Shown here piece by piece: positions 18,255 through 26,053 of a stretch of DNA of 49,485 nucleotides. The notes beneath the pieces were generated by a model, which was given only the letters and a program-made list of their open reading frames with translations, was not told the origin of the DNA and did not search any database. Source of the DNA: Candidatus Kuenenia stuttgartensis (GTDB taxonomy: Bacteria; Planctomycetota; UBA11346). The DNA lies in contig CAMCMZ010000003.1 in assembly GCA_945876185.1 (NCBI GenBank), positions 79,454 through 128,938 of the forward strand. The letters are read 5' to 3'. The position numbers were made by a program, and so were the translations under genes. How positions within the stretch are numbered: position 1 is the stretch's first letter; each line of letters opens with the position of its first letter.

Positions 18255-18575
18255 TCAGCCTTCGACTTTCTTCCGCAATTCGGCAAGACGGTGACACAAT
18301 CTTTCATAGCGCGCTGGATCCGCCGTTTTGATCTCCTGGGTGATGTTCGCGTTCATTCCCGGCGTTACCCCGCATCTGATCGAGAGCACGTTCGCGCAAT
18401 GGGGAACGATCTCGAAGTTGACGTGACCATTGATGGTGACGCCTTCGAACGTTTCCAGCTCTCCGCCGGTGCCGTACAATTGGAGGAGAGTCTTGCCTTT
18501 CTTGAGCGGATCCTGGCTGACTTTGATCTTCAGTTCCCCGCCGCCTTCCAGGGTGATGACGTATTCCTTGCTCAT
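18255..18575 (-). CDS. Small protein of unknown function downstream of higBA
   Basis: 106 aa from the ATG at 18575, supported by AGGAG 6 nt upstream. The composition suggests alternating beta strands (EYVITLEGGGELKIKV, LLQLYG, VNFEIVP) with a charged C-terminal helix (RYERLCHRLAELRKK). There is no signal peptide or membrane segment. I do not recognise the family. It lies 117 bp downstream of the HigA-like antitoxin on the same strand, so it could be co-transcribed with higBA. Confidence 0.65.
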   Translation of the reverse strand: MSKEYVITLEGGGELKIKVSQDPLKKGKTLLQLYGTGGELETFEGVTINGHVNFEIVPHCANVLSIRCGVTPGMNANITQEIKTADPARYERLCHRLAELRKKVEG

Positions 18576-18692
18576 GGAAGCTCCTGTTAGAGACCGCCAT
18601 ACTTGTCGAAACACACGATTCAATCCTGACGGCATGGAATCTGAATCCTCCGCTGTCTAGCACGTTAGCGTGATTATCACACGCATGAGGCA

Positions 18693-19055
18693 TCAGCCGG
18701 CAATGAAGGCGCTGACCGGAAGACCGAATCGCTTCGCGAGCGCCACTGCCATGCGGGCATTGATCTTCCGTTTTCCGAGTAGGACGGCACTGACCACGCT
18801 CTGGGCGCCGATTTCCGGGAGGTCCCTCTGGGTCAGATCGTGTGTGGCCATGAGACGTCGGATGACACCAAGCGGTCCACCGCGTGGTATGACCGGATGG
18901 CGGTCTTCATAAGCAGCGATGAGATCGCTGAGCGCGGTGCGCTCGTCGGCCTCGGGCGAACTGTTGGGAGCGTCGATGATGGCATCCAAACGAGCCAAGG
19001 CTTCGTCGAGATCCTTCTGGGTGCGGATGATGGGCAATGCGATGAGGGTCGACAT
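18693..19055 (-). CDS. higA: HigA-type antitoxin (XRE helix-turn-helix)
   Basis: 120 aa. The C-terminal half is a Cro/cI-type HTH (GVIRRLMATHDLTQRDLPEIGAQ, SVVSAVLLGKRKINARMAVALAKRFGL). The N-terminal helical half (LDEALARLDAIIDAP) is typical of HigA proteins encoded after HigB. It starts 2 nt after the higB stop, giving the reverse toxin-first order characteristic of higBA. It should bind HigB and repress the operon. Confidence 0.9.
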   Translation of the reverse strand: MSTLIALPIIRTQKDLDEALARLDAIIDAPNSSPEADERTALSDLIAAYEDRHPVIPRGGPLGVIRRLMATHDLTQRDLPEIGAQSVVSAVLLGKRKINARMAVALAKRFGLPVSAFIAG

Positions 19056-19057
19056 GG

Positions 19058-19351
19058 CTAGACTTCCTCCGCCGTGATGGCGTCGTACATGGAATGCGTA
19101 CCGAAAAACCTGATAAAGATCTTCTGTTCCTTGTAGTCGACCTTCACCACCAGCCGGAAGCGATTTCCCAGCACATTGAAGACCACCCGACGATTGGCCA
19201 AGACCGACGCCGTCGGGTCAGAACGCCGCACGTCATTGGGCGTCGCCCAGCACGCGGCAACGGCGAGATCATGCCAGTCGGCAACCGCTTGCCGAGCCTC
19301 GGGCCATGGCTTGGCCATCGCCATGAGCTTGGTTTTGGCGATCACCCGCAC
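19058..19351 (-). CDS. higB: HigB-type mRNA interferase toxin
   Basis: 97 aa from a GTG start. MRVIAK at the N-terminus is the standard HigB opening and fixes the GTG at 19351. The VVFNVLGNRFRLVVKVDY and IFIRFFGTHSMYDAI blocks are the family signature (normally NKYRLVVxIxY and RFIGTHxEYDxI). HigB is a RelE-fold, ribosome-dependent endoribonuclease. Tyr near 87 and the His in FGTHSMYD are at expected functional positions. It is the first gene of the toxin-antitoxin operon. Confidence 0.92.
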   Translation of the reverse strand: MRVIAKTKLMAMAKPWPEARQAVADWHDLAVAACWATPNDVRRSDPTASVLANRRVVFNVLGNRFRLVVKVDYKEQKIFIRFFGTHSMYDAITAEEV

Positions 19352-19359
19352 GGTTGCGA

Positions 19360-19385
19360 CGATAGCAATTTGCTGTCAACGTCAA
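19360..19385 (-). promoter_or_regulatory. Candidate higBA operator/promoter
   Basis: An 11-bp palindrome AGCAATTTGCT (19364-19374) lies 13 bp upstream of the higB GTG. It overlaps two TTGAC-type -35 candidates on the minus strand (19374-19385). No convincing -10 at ideal spacing; TATCGT is 15 bp away. A HigA dimer site is the natural guess. Confidence 0.35.
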
Positions 19386-19395
19386 GGACCGCTGA

Positions 19396-21498
19396 TCAGT
19401 GCCGCCGCCCACGCAGCGGCTTCACCGTGCTAGTCTTCTTCTTCCCCTGCCAGCTCGGATTGAATCCGCCTCGATGAGCGGCCTGGGCGAGGTGTGTCGG
19501 AACGCGCGTGCCGCAGGCGAGCGTGGTCGTGGCCAGACGCGGATCCGGAAAATGGCCGTCATGGGCGTCGAGTTCGTCCTCGATGCGCGCTTCGTCTTCG
19601 TCGACCACGCTGTCGCCGCCGCCGGCCATGAACGCGGGGCCGACATAGCCGCCCTTCTTGGCGCGGGACACGAACTCGTTGCGGCTCGCCTCGCTGCCGG
19701 CCGCACCATCGCCCAGCAGCGCATCGGCGAGATCCATCCGCCCGCCTTTTTGCAGGGCTTCCAGCACCAGCTTGCGGTTCTCGGGCTTGCCGCTGTGGAT
19801 GAGCGCCTTCTGCATGCGGCGTTCGCGGTCGCCGGTGATGGTGGCGATCGGCTGCATGGTGAACGGATCGAGCCCGCTGACGTGCATCGCGGTCGAGATC
19901 GTCATCGGGATGGGGACGAACTCCTGCACCTGGTCGGGCTGCATGTCCTCGCGGCGCAGCACCGCGGCGGTTTCGGCCATCGTGCCGGTATCGCAGCCGG
20001 GATGGCCGGCGATCAGGTATTCGGTGATGAACTGCTTTTTGCCGGCCTTTTGCGTCGCGAGCAGGAAGCGCTTTTTGAAGCGGCGGAAAACGTCGAAGCG
20101 CGGCTTGTTCATCAGCGCCAGGACGCGGTCGTCAGTGGCCTCGGGCGCGACCTTCATGATGCCCGAGACGTGGTGGCGCGCGACCTCGTCGATGTATTCG
20201 TCGCCGTCGCGCAGGGCCAGGTCGTAGCGGATGCCGGACTGGATGAAGGCGTGCTTCACCCCCGGCACGGCGCGGATGCGGCGCAGGGCGGCCAGGTTCT
20301 CATCGACGCCGCTTTCCAGGCTCGGGCACGGCGTCGGCAGCAGGCAGTCGCGGTGGACGCAGGAACCGAACTTGCGCATCTTGCCGCAGCGCATGCGGAA
20401 CATGTTGGCGCTCGGACCGCCGACGTCGCTGATCGTGCCGGTGAAGCCGGGCTGTTTGGCGATGCGCTCGGCCTCGGCCACCACCGAATCGACGCTGCGG
20501 TTCTGGATGTCCTTGCCTTGGTGGTAGACGATGGAGCAGAAGTTGCAGTTCGCGACGCAGCCGCGATGGGTGACGATCGAGGTGCGCACGGTTTCCAGCG
20601 CTGGCACGCCGGCGGCATAGGCGGGATGCTCGCGCCGGGTGTAGGGCAGGGCATAGATGCGGTCGAGTTCAAGCTCAGCGAGCGGCCGCGCCGGCGGGTT
20701 CTGCACCACGAATCGGGCGTCGGTGGCCTGGATCACCATGCGGCCGCGCGCCGGATCCTGCTCCAAGAAGTGGATGCGTTCGCCATCGGCGAAGCGGCGC
20801 AGGTCGGTCTTGATCTCAGTGTACGACGGCGTGTCGACCTGACCGCGGCCGAAGGAATCGGTTATCACCGTGCGCTGGTTGGCCATCCAGCAGGTGCCAC
20901 GGAGGTCGGTCATCGCCTTGATCGTCTCGCCGGATTTCAGGCGATGGGCGACCTCCAGGATCTGCGCCTCGGCCATGCCATAGCAGAGAAGATCGGCCTT
21001 GCTGTCGGCGAGCATCGACCGGCGCATGGTGCCGGACCAGTGATCCCAATGCGCGAGGCGGCGCAGGCTGGCCTCGACCCCGCCGATCACCACGGGCAGC
21101 CCTTTGAACAGTTTCTTCACCGTGCCGGTGTAGACGATGGTGGCGCGATCGGGGCGCAGGCCGGCCTTGCCGCCGGGCGAATAATGATCCTGCCGCCGCA
21201 GTTTGCGCGCGGCAGTGTAGTGATTCAGCATCGAATCGATGTTGCCCGCGCTGACCCCGGCGAACAACTGTGGCCGGCCCATGACCAGGAAATCCTCATC
21301 GCACTGCGGCTGCGCCACGATGCCGGTGCGGAATCCCGCCGCGACCAGCGCGCGCCCGATCAGGGCGATGCCGAACGACGGATGGTCGACGTAGGCGTCG
21401 CCGTTGACCAGCAGCACGTCGAGTTCGTCCCAGTCCCACCAGTCGCGCATTTCGGCGCGGCTCATTGGCAGGGGATGCGGGTTGCTGCGGTCGCTCAT
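19396..21498 (-). CDS. YgiQ-family radical SAM protein
   Basis: 700 aa. It opens with the family-specific DELDVLLVNGDAYVDHPSFG block, continues through VIGGVEASLRRLAHWD, and carries the radical-SAM CxxxCxxC cluster in RGCVANCNFCSIVYHQGK (about 309-326). The C-terminal YPIPMT-equivalent segment (EFVPIPMT) and a basic, Lys-rich tail (GKKKTSTVK) are present. YgiQ-type proteins bind 4Fe-4S and SAM; the physiological reaction is not established. It is an independent leftward gene between higBA and a divergent small gene. Confidence 0.92.
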   Translation of the reverse strand: MSDRSNPHPLPMSRAEMRDWWDWDELDVLLVNGDAYVDHPSFGIALIGRALVAAGFRTGIVAQPQCDEDFLVMGRPQLFAGVSAGNIDSMLNHYTAARKLRRQDHYSPGGKAGLRPDRATIVYTGTVKKLFKGLPVVIGGVEASLRRLAHWDHWSGTMRRSMLADSKADLLCYGMAEAQILEVAHRLKSGETIKAMTDLRGTCWMANQRTVITDSFGRGQVDTPSYTEIKTDLRRFADGERIHFLEQDPARGRMVIQATDARFVVQNPPARPLAELELDRIYALPYTRREHPAYAAGVPALETVRTSIVTHRGCVANCNFCSIVYHQGKDIQNRSVDSVVAEAERIAKQPGFTGTISDVGGPSANMFRMRCGKMRKFGSCVHRDCLLPTPCPSLESGVDENLAALRRIRAVPGVKHAFIQSGIRYDLALRDGDEYIDEVARHHVSGIMKVAPEATDDRVLALMNKPRFDVFRRFKKRFLLATQKAGKKQFITEYLIAGHPGCDTGTMAETAAVLRREDMQPDQVQEFVPIPMTISTAMHVSGLDPFTMQPIATITGDRERRMQKALIHSGKPENRKLVLEALQKGGRMDLADALLGDGAAGSEASRNEFVSRAKKGGYVGPAFMAGGGDSVVDEDEARIEDELDAHDGHFPDPRLATTTLACGTRVPTHLAQAAHRGGFNPSWQGKKKTSTVKPLRGRRH

Positions 21499-21578
21499 CG
21501 CGGGCGGACCCTAGCCCATCGCCAGGGGCGAGGAACCGCCCGACCTTGTCCACCTCGACGCCGGCGCAGCATGCCAGC

Positions 21579-21788
21579 ATGAGTGCAGCGGAACCCTTGA
21601 GCCTGGCCGAGGCCGAACGCCTGCTGCGCGACCTGCCCGACGACCATGCCTATCCGGCCATGGTGATCGACCGCATCCTGCTCACGGTCACCGTCGAACA
21701 CGGCCATGCGGCGGTCAACCGCCTGATCGATGATTGTCGCCTGACCGCGCGCTTCGGAATCCGCAAGGTCTGGCCGGACGGGCGCTGA
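21579..21788 (+). CDS. Small conserved-looking helical protein, unknown
   Basis: 69 aa from the ATG at 21579 (MSAAEPLSLAEAERLL). Helical and acidic at the start, basic at the end (FGIRKVWPDGR); no Cys, no membrane segment. I do not recognise it. The frame shows strong third-position GC bias like its neighbours, and it is followed on the same strand by the TIM-barrel gene after 83 bp. It may be a leader gene of that unit. The longer in-frame extension upstream overlaps the divergent YgiQ promoter and is unlikely. Confidence 0.5.
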   Translation: MSAAEPLSLAEAERLLRDLPDDHAYPAMVIDRILLTVTVEHGHAAVNRLIDDCRLTARFGIRKVWPDGR

Positions 21789-21871
21789 TCCGTCGGCGTC
21801 GCGGTGGTAGCTGTAGCAGCGATGCGATTCCCGGCTTGTTTCCCGGTGGTGGGCGGCCAAACCCCGCAGCC

Positions 21872-22735
21872 ATGCAACTCCAACTCATCCGCCACCTCTG
21901 GGGCGTCACCGAATCCTGGTCGACGGCCTTCCCGAAGTTCAAGGCCACCGGCTACACCGGCATCGAGGCCGCGATCCTGTGGTCGAATGATGCTCAGAAG
22001 GCCGAGCTCAGGCGGTTGGTGACCGAACACGGTTTTGATTTGGTCATCCAGGTCTTCACCGGCAACGATTGCGCGCCGGGTCCGCGCACGGCGGCCGGTG
22101 ATCTCGCCTCGCTCGAACGCCAGATCGAGGGAGCCAAGACGTACGGCCCCATCTTCCTCAACGCCCACAGCGGCCACGATGGATGGGATCTCGACGAGGC
22201 CCTGCGCTTTTATGACGGGGCGCTGGCCCTCGAGCGCAAGCACGGCCTGCGCATCACCCATGAGTTGCATCGTGGGCGCTATTTCATGAACGCCCGCGAC
22301 ACCGCGGCGGTGCTGCGTCGGCTCGACGTGAAGATCACCGCCGACTTCAGCCACTGGGTCTGCGTCGCTGAGAACCTCCTCGAATCGGAGGACAAGCAGG
22401 AAGCCATCCGCCTGGCGGCCAAGAACACCTGGCACATCCACGCCCGGGTCGGCCACCCCGAAGGTCCGCAGGTTCCGGATCCGCGTGCGCCGGAATACGC
22501 GGACAGCGTGGCCCATCACGAAAAATGGTGGGATCTGGTGTGGGACTTCCAGGCCGCTCGCAGCCAGCCGGTCAGCACCCTGACGCCCGAATTCGGGCCG
22601 CCTGGTTACCTTTGGACCCTGCCCTACACCCGGGCCCCACTGGCAGATCTCGCCGAAATCTGCGACTGGCAGGCCAAGCGGCAGGCCGCCCGGTTCGCCG
22701 CTCGCCCCGCCAAGGCGGCCGCAGCGGCGCGCTGA
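21872..22735 (+). CDS. Sugar phosphate isomerase/epimerase-like TIM barrel
   Basis: 287 aa from the ATG at 21872. It fits the xylose-isomerase-like/AP-endonuclease-2 fold: GYTGIEAAIL early, LNAHSGHDGW (metal-type His), ITHELHRGRYF with the candidate metal ligand Glu, TADFSHWVCVAE, and WHIHARVGHPEGPQVPDP with His/Arg residues. The TPEFGPPGY segment near the end supplies the last Glu. It would isomerise or cleave a sugar-derived substrate with a divalent metal; the substrate is unknown. The Ala-rich tail ends 1 nt before repeat A3. No signal peptide. Confidence 0.83.
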   Translation: MQLQLIRHLWGVTESWSTAFPKFKATGYTGIEAAILWSNDAQKAELRRLVTEHGFDLVIQVFTGNDCAPGPRTAAGDLASLERQIEGAKTYGPIFLNAHSGHDGWDLDEALRFYDGALALERKHGLRITHELHRGRYFMNARDTAAVLRRLDVKITADFSHWVCVAENLLESEDKQEAIRLAAKNTWHIHARVGHPEGPQVPDPRAPEYADSVAHHEKWWDLVWDFQAARSQPVSTLTPEFGPPGYLWTLPYTRAPLADLAEICDWQAKRQAARFAARPAKAAAAAR

Positions 22736-22736
22736 T

Positions 22737-22845
22737 CCTAAAAATCGCAATAGCGCCCCACCCGCTGCGTTGGTCGTCAGTCATGTGGCGCTGCCACACT
22801 CCTTCCTCCCGCCTTGCATCTGGGGCACCCTTGCGATTTTGCAGG
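22737..22845 (-). repeat. Interspersed palindromic repeat family A, copy A3 (reversed)
   Basis: Reverse-complement copy of A2. The plus strand reads AAAAATCGCAA at 22740 and ends with TTGCGATTTT at 22840. The central stem TGTGGC-gct-GCCACA is at 22784-22798. It starts 1 nt after the TIM-barrel stop codon (22733-22735), in the tail-to-tail gap with tsaD, so its orientation relative to the abutting gene is the same as A2 relative to the ABC ATPase. Confidence 0.92.
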
Positions 22846-23028
22846 AAATTGTTGGTGTGGCGGTATCGATGATGGTCGGTGTGATCGGCGATCGAAGCGG
22901 GGAAGTCCGATCTGATCTCCTCACCCGATGGGTGCCGGCGGAAACTTCACCAACCCTTTTACCCGTGCCGGCTGGTTGAAAAACGTGGAGTTCATTTGCG
23001 AGATTTAGGCTGATTCGACGCCCGGCTC
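22846..23028. other. Remainder of the TIM barrel-tsaD gap
   Basis: 183 bp beyond repeat A3. I see no gene. A stretch near 22996-23011 (TTGCGAGATTTAGGCT) resembles the right end of family A (TTGCGATTTTTAGG) and may be a decayed end, but the match is short. Confidence 0.4.
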
Positions 23029-24108
23029 TCAGTGTTTCGCCCGCGGCCCCGCTCGTCCGGTCGGCAGCGGGGTCAGCCCAAGGTCGGCAATCTCGCCACG
23101 CTGCCATTGGAAGAATCCCATCGCCGCGACCATCGCCGCGTTGTCGGCACAGAATCGCGGCGCGGGCAGGTGCAGGGTCAGCCCACGCCGGCGGCATTCC
23201 GCCCCCAGGCGGCGGCGCAGATCACGGTTGCAGGCGACGCCGCCACCGACCGCGACCGTTCGCGACTGCTCGCGCCGGGCGGCCAGCAGCAGCTTGTCGA
23301 TCAGGCAGTCCACCACTGCCGCGCGGAAGCCGGCGCAGGCGTTGCGCACGCCGCGTTCATCGAGCTTGAGCGGCGCCCGGCCATCCGGCCCCTTGGCGTG
23401 ATAGAGCAGCGCCGTCTTCAGCCCGGAAAAGGAAAAACGCAGGCTGCCGTCACCCAGGAATGGGCGTGGCAGGACGCATGCGGTGGCATCGCCGTCCTCA
23501 GCCAAGCGATCGATCGCCGGACCGCCGGGATAATCCAGGCCGAGCGCGTTCGCCGCCTTGTCGAAGGCCTCTCCGGCCGCGTCGTCGATGGTGCCGCCCA
23601 GCAGCTCGATCCGACCCGGGGCGCGGCAGCGGTAAAGATGGCTGTGGCCGCCAGAGGCGACCAGGCCGACCAGCGGATAGGTGATCGCCTGCGGCGCGGT
23701 GCTTACTGGTCCCGCGTCGGTAGCGGCCAAGTGGATCGCCGCGAGATGCGCCTGGATGTGGTCGACGGCGATGATCGGGATTTTCAGCCGTGCGGCGAGC
23801 ACCTTGGCGCAGGTGACGCCGGTCACGAGCGAACCGACGAGCCCAGGCCAGGCCGACACCGCGACGGCGGTGAGTGCGCCGAGGTCGAGTCTCGCCTCGG
23901 TCAGCACGCGTTCGATGAGGCCCGGCAGGGCGGTGACATGGCCGCGCGCGGCGATCTCAGGCACCACCCCGCCCCAGGCGGCGAAGTCGTCGGCCTGGCT
24001 TGCGATCGCCTCGGCCAGCACGCGTTGGCCATCGGCAACCAGGGCCACGGCTGCATCATCGCAACTGGTCTCAAGGCCGAGGATCACGCCACCGCGGACC
24101 TCGGTCAT
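23029..24108 (-). CDS. tsaD: tRNA N6-adenosine threonylcarbamoyltransferase TsaD
   Basis: 359 aa. Family hallmarks: ILGLETSCDDAAVAL at the N-terminus, EIAARGHV, the metal-binding DHIQAHLAAI (His117 and His121), GGHSHLY, GGTIDDAAGEAFDK, FSFSGLKTAL, a VGGGVACN nucleotide segment, and FCADNAAMVA. It transfers threonylcarbamoyl to A37 of ANN-reading tRNAs, working with TsaB/E/C, none of which are in the window. It overlaps the downstream-strand neighbour (carboxylesterase stop) by 4 bp (ATGA), so the two are co-transcribed, with the esterase first. Confidence 0.96.
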   Translation of the reverse strand: MTEVRGGVILGLETSCDDAAVALVADGQRVLAEAIASQADDFAAWGGVVPEIAARGHVTALPGLIERVLTEARLDLGALTAVAVSAWPGLVGSLVTGVTCAKVLAARLKIPIIAVDHIQAHLAAIHLAATDAGPVSTAPQAITYPLVGLVASGGHSHLYRCRAPGRIELLGGTIDDAAGEAFDKAANALGLDYPGGPAIDRLAEDGDATACVLPRPFLGDGSLRFSFSGLKTALLYHAKGPDGRAPLKLDERGVRNACAGFRAAVVDCLIDKLLLAARREQSRTVAVGGGVACNRDLRRRLGAECRRRGLTLHLPAPRFCADNAAMVAAMGFFQWQRGEIADLGLTPLPTGRAGPRAKH

Positions 24109-24788
24109 GAACGCGCAGGCTTGGCGGTCGACCCGCTGGCGACGCCGCTGGTCACGCCGGTGATGAAAGCGCGGATGTCAGCGATCTCGCGTTCCGGATC
24201 CAGACCGTGTTCCTTGTCGTATTCAACCCAGGTCAGCGGCACGCCGAGTTGCTTCAGTCGCTCGGCCTGTGGTCGTGAACGTTCGATCGGCACCACGCCA
24301 TCGTAGCGGCCGTGCGTCTGCAGGATCTTCTGGGTCAAGGCGGTCGGGCCGAAGGCGGCGGGATATTCGTCGGCGAACGCGAGCCAGCCGCTGATCGCGA
24401 CCAGGCCGGCGAACGGCGTGGCCGAGCGCAGACCGACGTCCAGCGTCATCAGGCAGCCCTGGCTGAATCCCATCAGCACCAGACGTGAACTCGGCACGCC
24501 GAGGGTTTTCTCAAGATGCGAGAGCAGCTCTTCCAGCGCCGCGCGGCTGGAGCGCACGTGGCCGAAGTCGATCGAACCGAGGTCCGACGCGATGTCGAAC
24601 CACGACCAGCCGCCGAAGTAGTCGCGCGGTGCCTGCACGAAGACCCAGCCGACCCGGTCGAGCCCGAGCATCGGCGCGACGTCCTTCCAGCCCTCCTTGC
24701 TGTCACCCAGGCCGTGCAGGACCACCACCCAGTGCTGGTGTCCAGCGGGGACAGGTTGACGCGGCGCGACGAGGTCGTGAAGCAGCAT
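24105..24788 (-). CDS. Phospholipase/carboxylesterase-family alpha/beta hydrolase
   Basis: 227 aa. VVLHGLGDSKEGW forms the oxyanion-hole region; the nucleophile elbow is GFSQG (Ser109), with Asp163 (HGRYDGVVP) and His194 (DKEHGLD) completing the triad. This is the acyl-protein-thioesterase-like branch (PF02230 type). It would hydrolyse short-chain or acyl esters in the cytoplasm; no signal peptide. It lies just downstream of sufE (15 bp) and overlaps tsaD, so sufE-esterase-tsaD probably form one unit. The functional link is unclear. Confidence 0.9.
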   Translation of the reverse strand: MLLHDLVAPRQPVPAGHQHWVVVLHGLGDSKEGWKDVAPMLGLDRVGWVFVQAPRDYFGGWSWFDIASDLGSIDFGHVRSSRAALEELLSHLEKTLGVPSSRLVLMGFSQGCLMTLDVGLRSATPFAGLVAISGWLAFADEYPAAFGPTALTQKILQTHGRYDGVVPIERSRPQAERLKQLGVPLTWVEYDKEHGLDPEREIADIRAFITGVTSGVASGSTAKPARS

Positions 24789-24803
24789 GGATTTTCCAGC
24801 GGT

Positions 24804-25262
24804 TCAGGTGAGGGGCGGCTTCGCAGTATTCGCAGCATTCACAGTGGCGGCAAAGCCCTGGGCGAGGTGCTTGAGCTGCACCACCATCGCGCTGAGTCCG
24901 TTGGCGCGGTTCGGCGACAGGTTCACATTGAGGCCGAGTTCTTCGATGAACACGGGGTCCGCACTGGCGATCTCGCGCGGGGTGTGGCCGGAATAGACCG
25001 ACAACAGCAGTTCTACCAGCCCTTTGACCAGAATCGCGTCGGAGTCGGCCTGGTAGTGCACCTTGCCGTCGCTAAACGACGCGGTCAGCCAAACGGTGGA
25101 CGAACAGCCGCGCACCTTGCTGCTGTCGCTCTTGAGCGCCTCCGCCATCGGCGCCAGCTGCTTCGCCCGCGCGATGATGCGGGCATAGCGCGCCTGCCAG
25201 TCATCACCCAGCGCGGCGAACTCTTCGACCAGGGCGGCCTGCTTCTGAAGGATCGATGCCAT
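24804..25262 (-). CDS. sufE: SufE-family cysteine desulfurase activator
   Basis: 152 aa from the ATG at 25262. The active-site Cys53 sits in VRGCSSTVWL, matching the RGCxSxVW motif of SufE. The LVEEFAALGDDWQARYARII opening and PREI/FIEELGLNVNLSPNRANGLSAMV block complete the fold. SufE accepts sulfur from SufS for Fe-S assembly. No suf genes are adjacent. The longer in-frame extension upstream lies opposite the yqhD remnant and is not coding. Confidence 0.93.
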   Translation of the reverse strand: MASILQKQAALVEEFAALGDDWQARYARIIARAKQLAPMAEALKSDSSKVRGCSSTVWLTASFSDGKVHYQADSDAILVKGLVELLLSVYSGHTPREIASADPVFIEELGLNVNLSPNRANGLSAMVVQLKHLAQGFAATVNAANTAKPPLT

Positions 25263-25421
25263 GGCAGGGTGGTACTCGATCGCGGGGCGACGGCCACCGG
25301 GAAGACGCGGATGGACCTGTGGGCAGATCGCCATCCACGCGGCCAACGGGCACCCGCCGGCAAACGTGCGCGAAGTCGCGCGTGGCCAAGAGTGGCCGTT
25401 GCCGCCTGCGCAGGCGCGGTT

Positions 25422-25853
25422 ACACGACAAGCCATCAACGGCCTGATCGGCGTCGGCGTGCAGCAGGACTGGGCCACCCACATGATCGGGCATGAACTCA
25501 CCGCCTTCACCGGCCTCGACCACGCCCAGACCCTGGCCATCGTGTTGCCCGCGCTGCTCAAGCACCAGCGCGCGGTGAAGCGCGCGAAACTGCTGCAATA
25601 CGCTGACCGCGTTTGGAATCTGCGCGACGGCGATGCCGAAGCCCGCATCAGCGCGGCGATCGACAAGACCGAGGTCTTCTTCCGCGCGGTCGGGGTGAAG
25701 ACGCGCCTGAACGACTACGGCATTGACGCTGCGGCCGCCGCCAGCCTCGCCGACCGCATCGCCGCGCGCTTCACCGAGCGCGGAACGGTCCTTGGCGAGG
25801 CGCAGGACCTCACGCCCGCGGCGGTGGCCACGATCGTGCGCGCCTCAGCGTGA
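25422..25853 (+). pseudogene. 3' remnant of a YqhD-type iron alcohol dehydrogenase
   Basis: About 143 codons match only the C-terminal third of YqhD-like NAD(P)H-dependent alcohol dehydrogenases (full length about 385 aa). Recognisable blocks are INGLIGVG, DWATHMIGHELTA, GLDHAQTLAIVLPALL, KLLQYADRVWNL and VKTRLNDYGID. The metal-ligand His of GHELTA and DHAQ are retained. Homology begins abruptly near 25420. The preceding 160 bp, back to the sufE start, is not dehydrogenase sequence in any frame I checked, and no start codon with an RBS is visible. The N-terminal cofactor domain is missing, so this is a 5'-deleted gene. Confidence 0.8.
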
Positions 25854-26010
25854 ACCGAACCTGGCTGTCGCTGTTGATCTTCCGCTCGTACCCGAGCTTT
25901 TTCTCAGCGAAACGTTGCTTCGCCGGTACGAACGCGCATCCGCGCGAGCTGCCCGTAGGGCTTGCTCAGCCATTCGGTGCCTGAACGGGCGGCGCGTCAG
26001 CCCCGATTAA

Positions 26011-26031
26011 TTATCCTTTTAAAAAGGATAA
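26011..26031. promoter_or_regulatory. Perfect AT-rich palindrome upstream of the AAA/DUF4143 gene
   Basis: Arms TTATCCTTTT and AAAAGGATAA are perfect 10-bp inverted repeats around one A. In this GC-rich setting the AT-rich 21-mer stands out. It is 22 bp before the ATG at 26054 and overlaps any likely promoter (GATAAAT at its right edge), so it is probably an operator. Confidence 0.6.
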
Positions 26032-26053
26032 ATAGAAGATACACCTGCCGGCC

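Noticed and set aside
22996..23011. TTGCGAGATTTAGGCT resembling a family A end
   Set aside because: Only about 14 of 16 positions match and the opposite arm is absent; it could be chance.
25870..25960. Minus-strand reading EKKLGYERKINSDSQ between the yqhD remnant and the ATPase
   Set aside because: It looks protein-like, but stops interrupt the frame on both sides and no start or family match is evident. Possibly a second remnant, not called.
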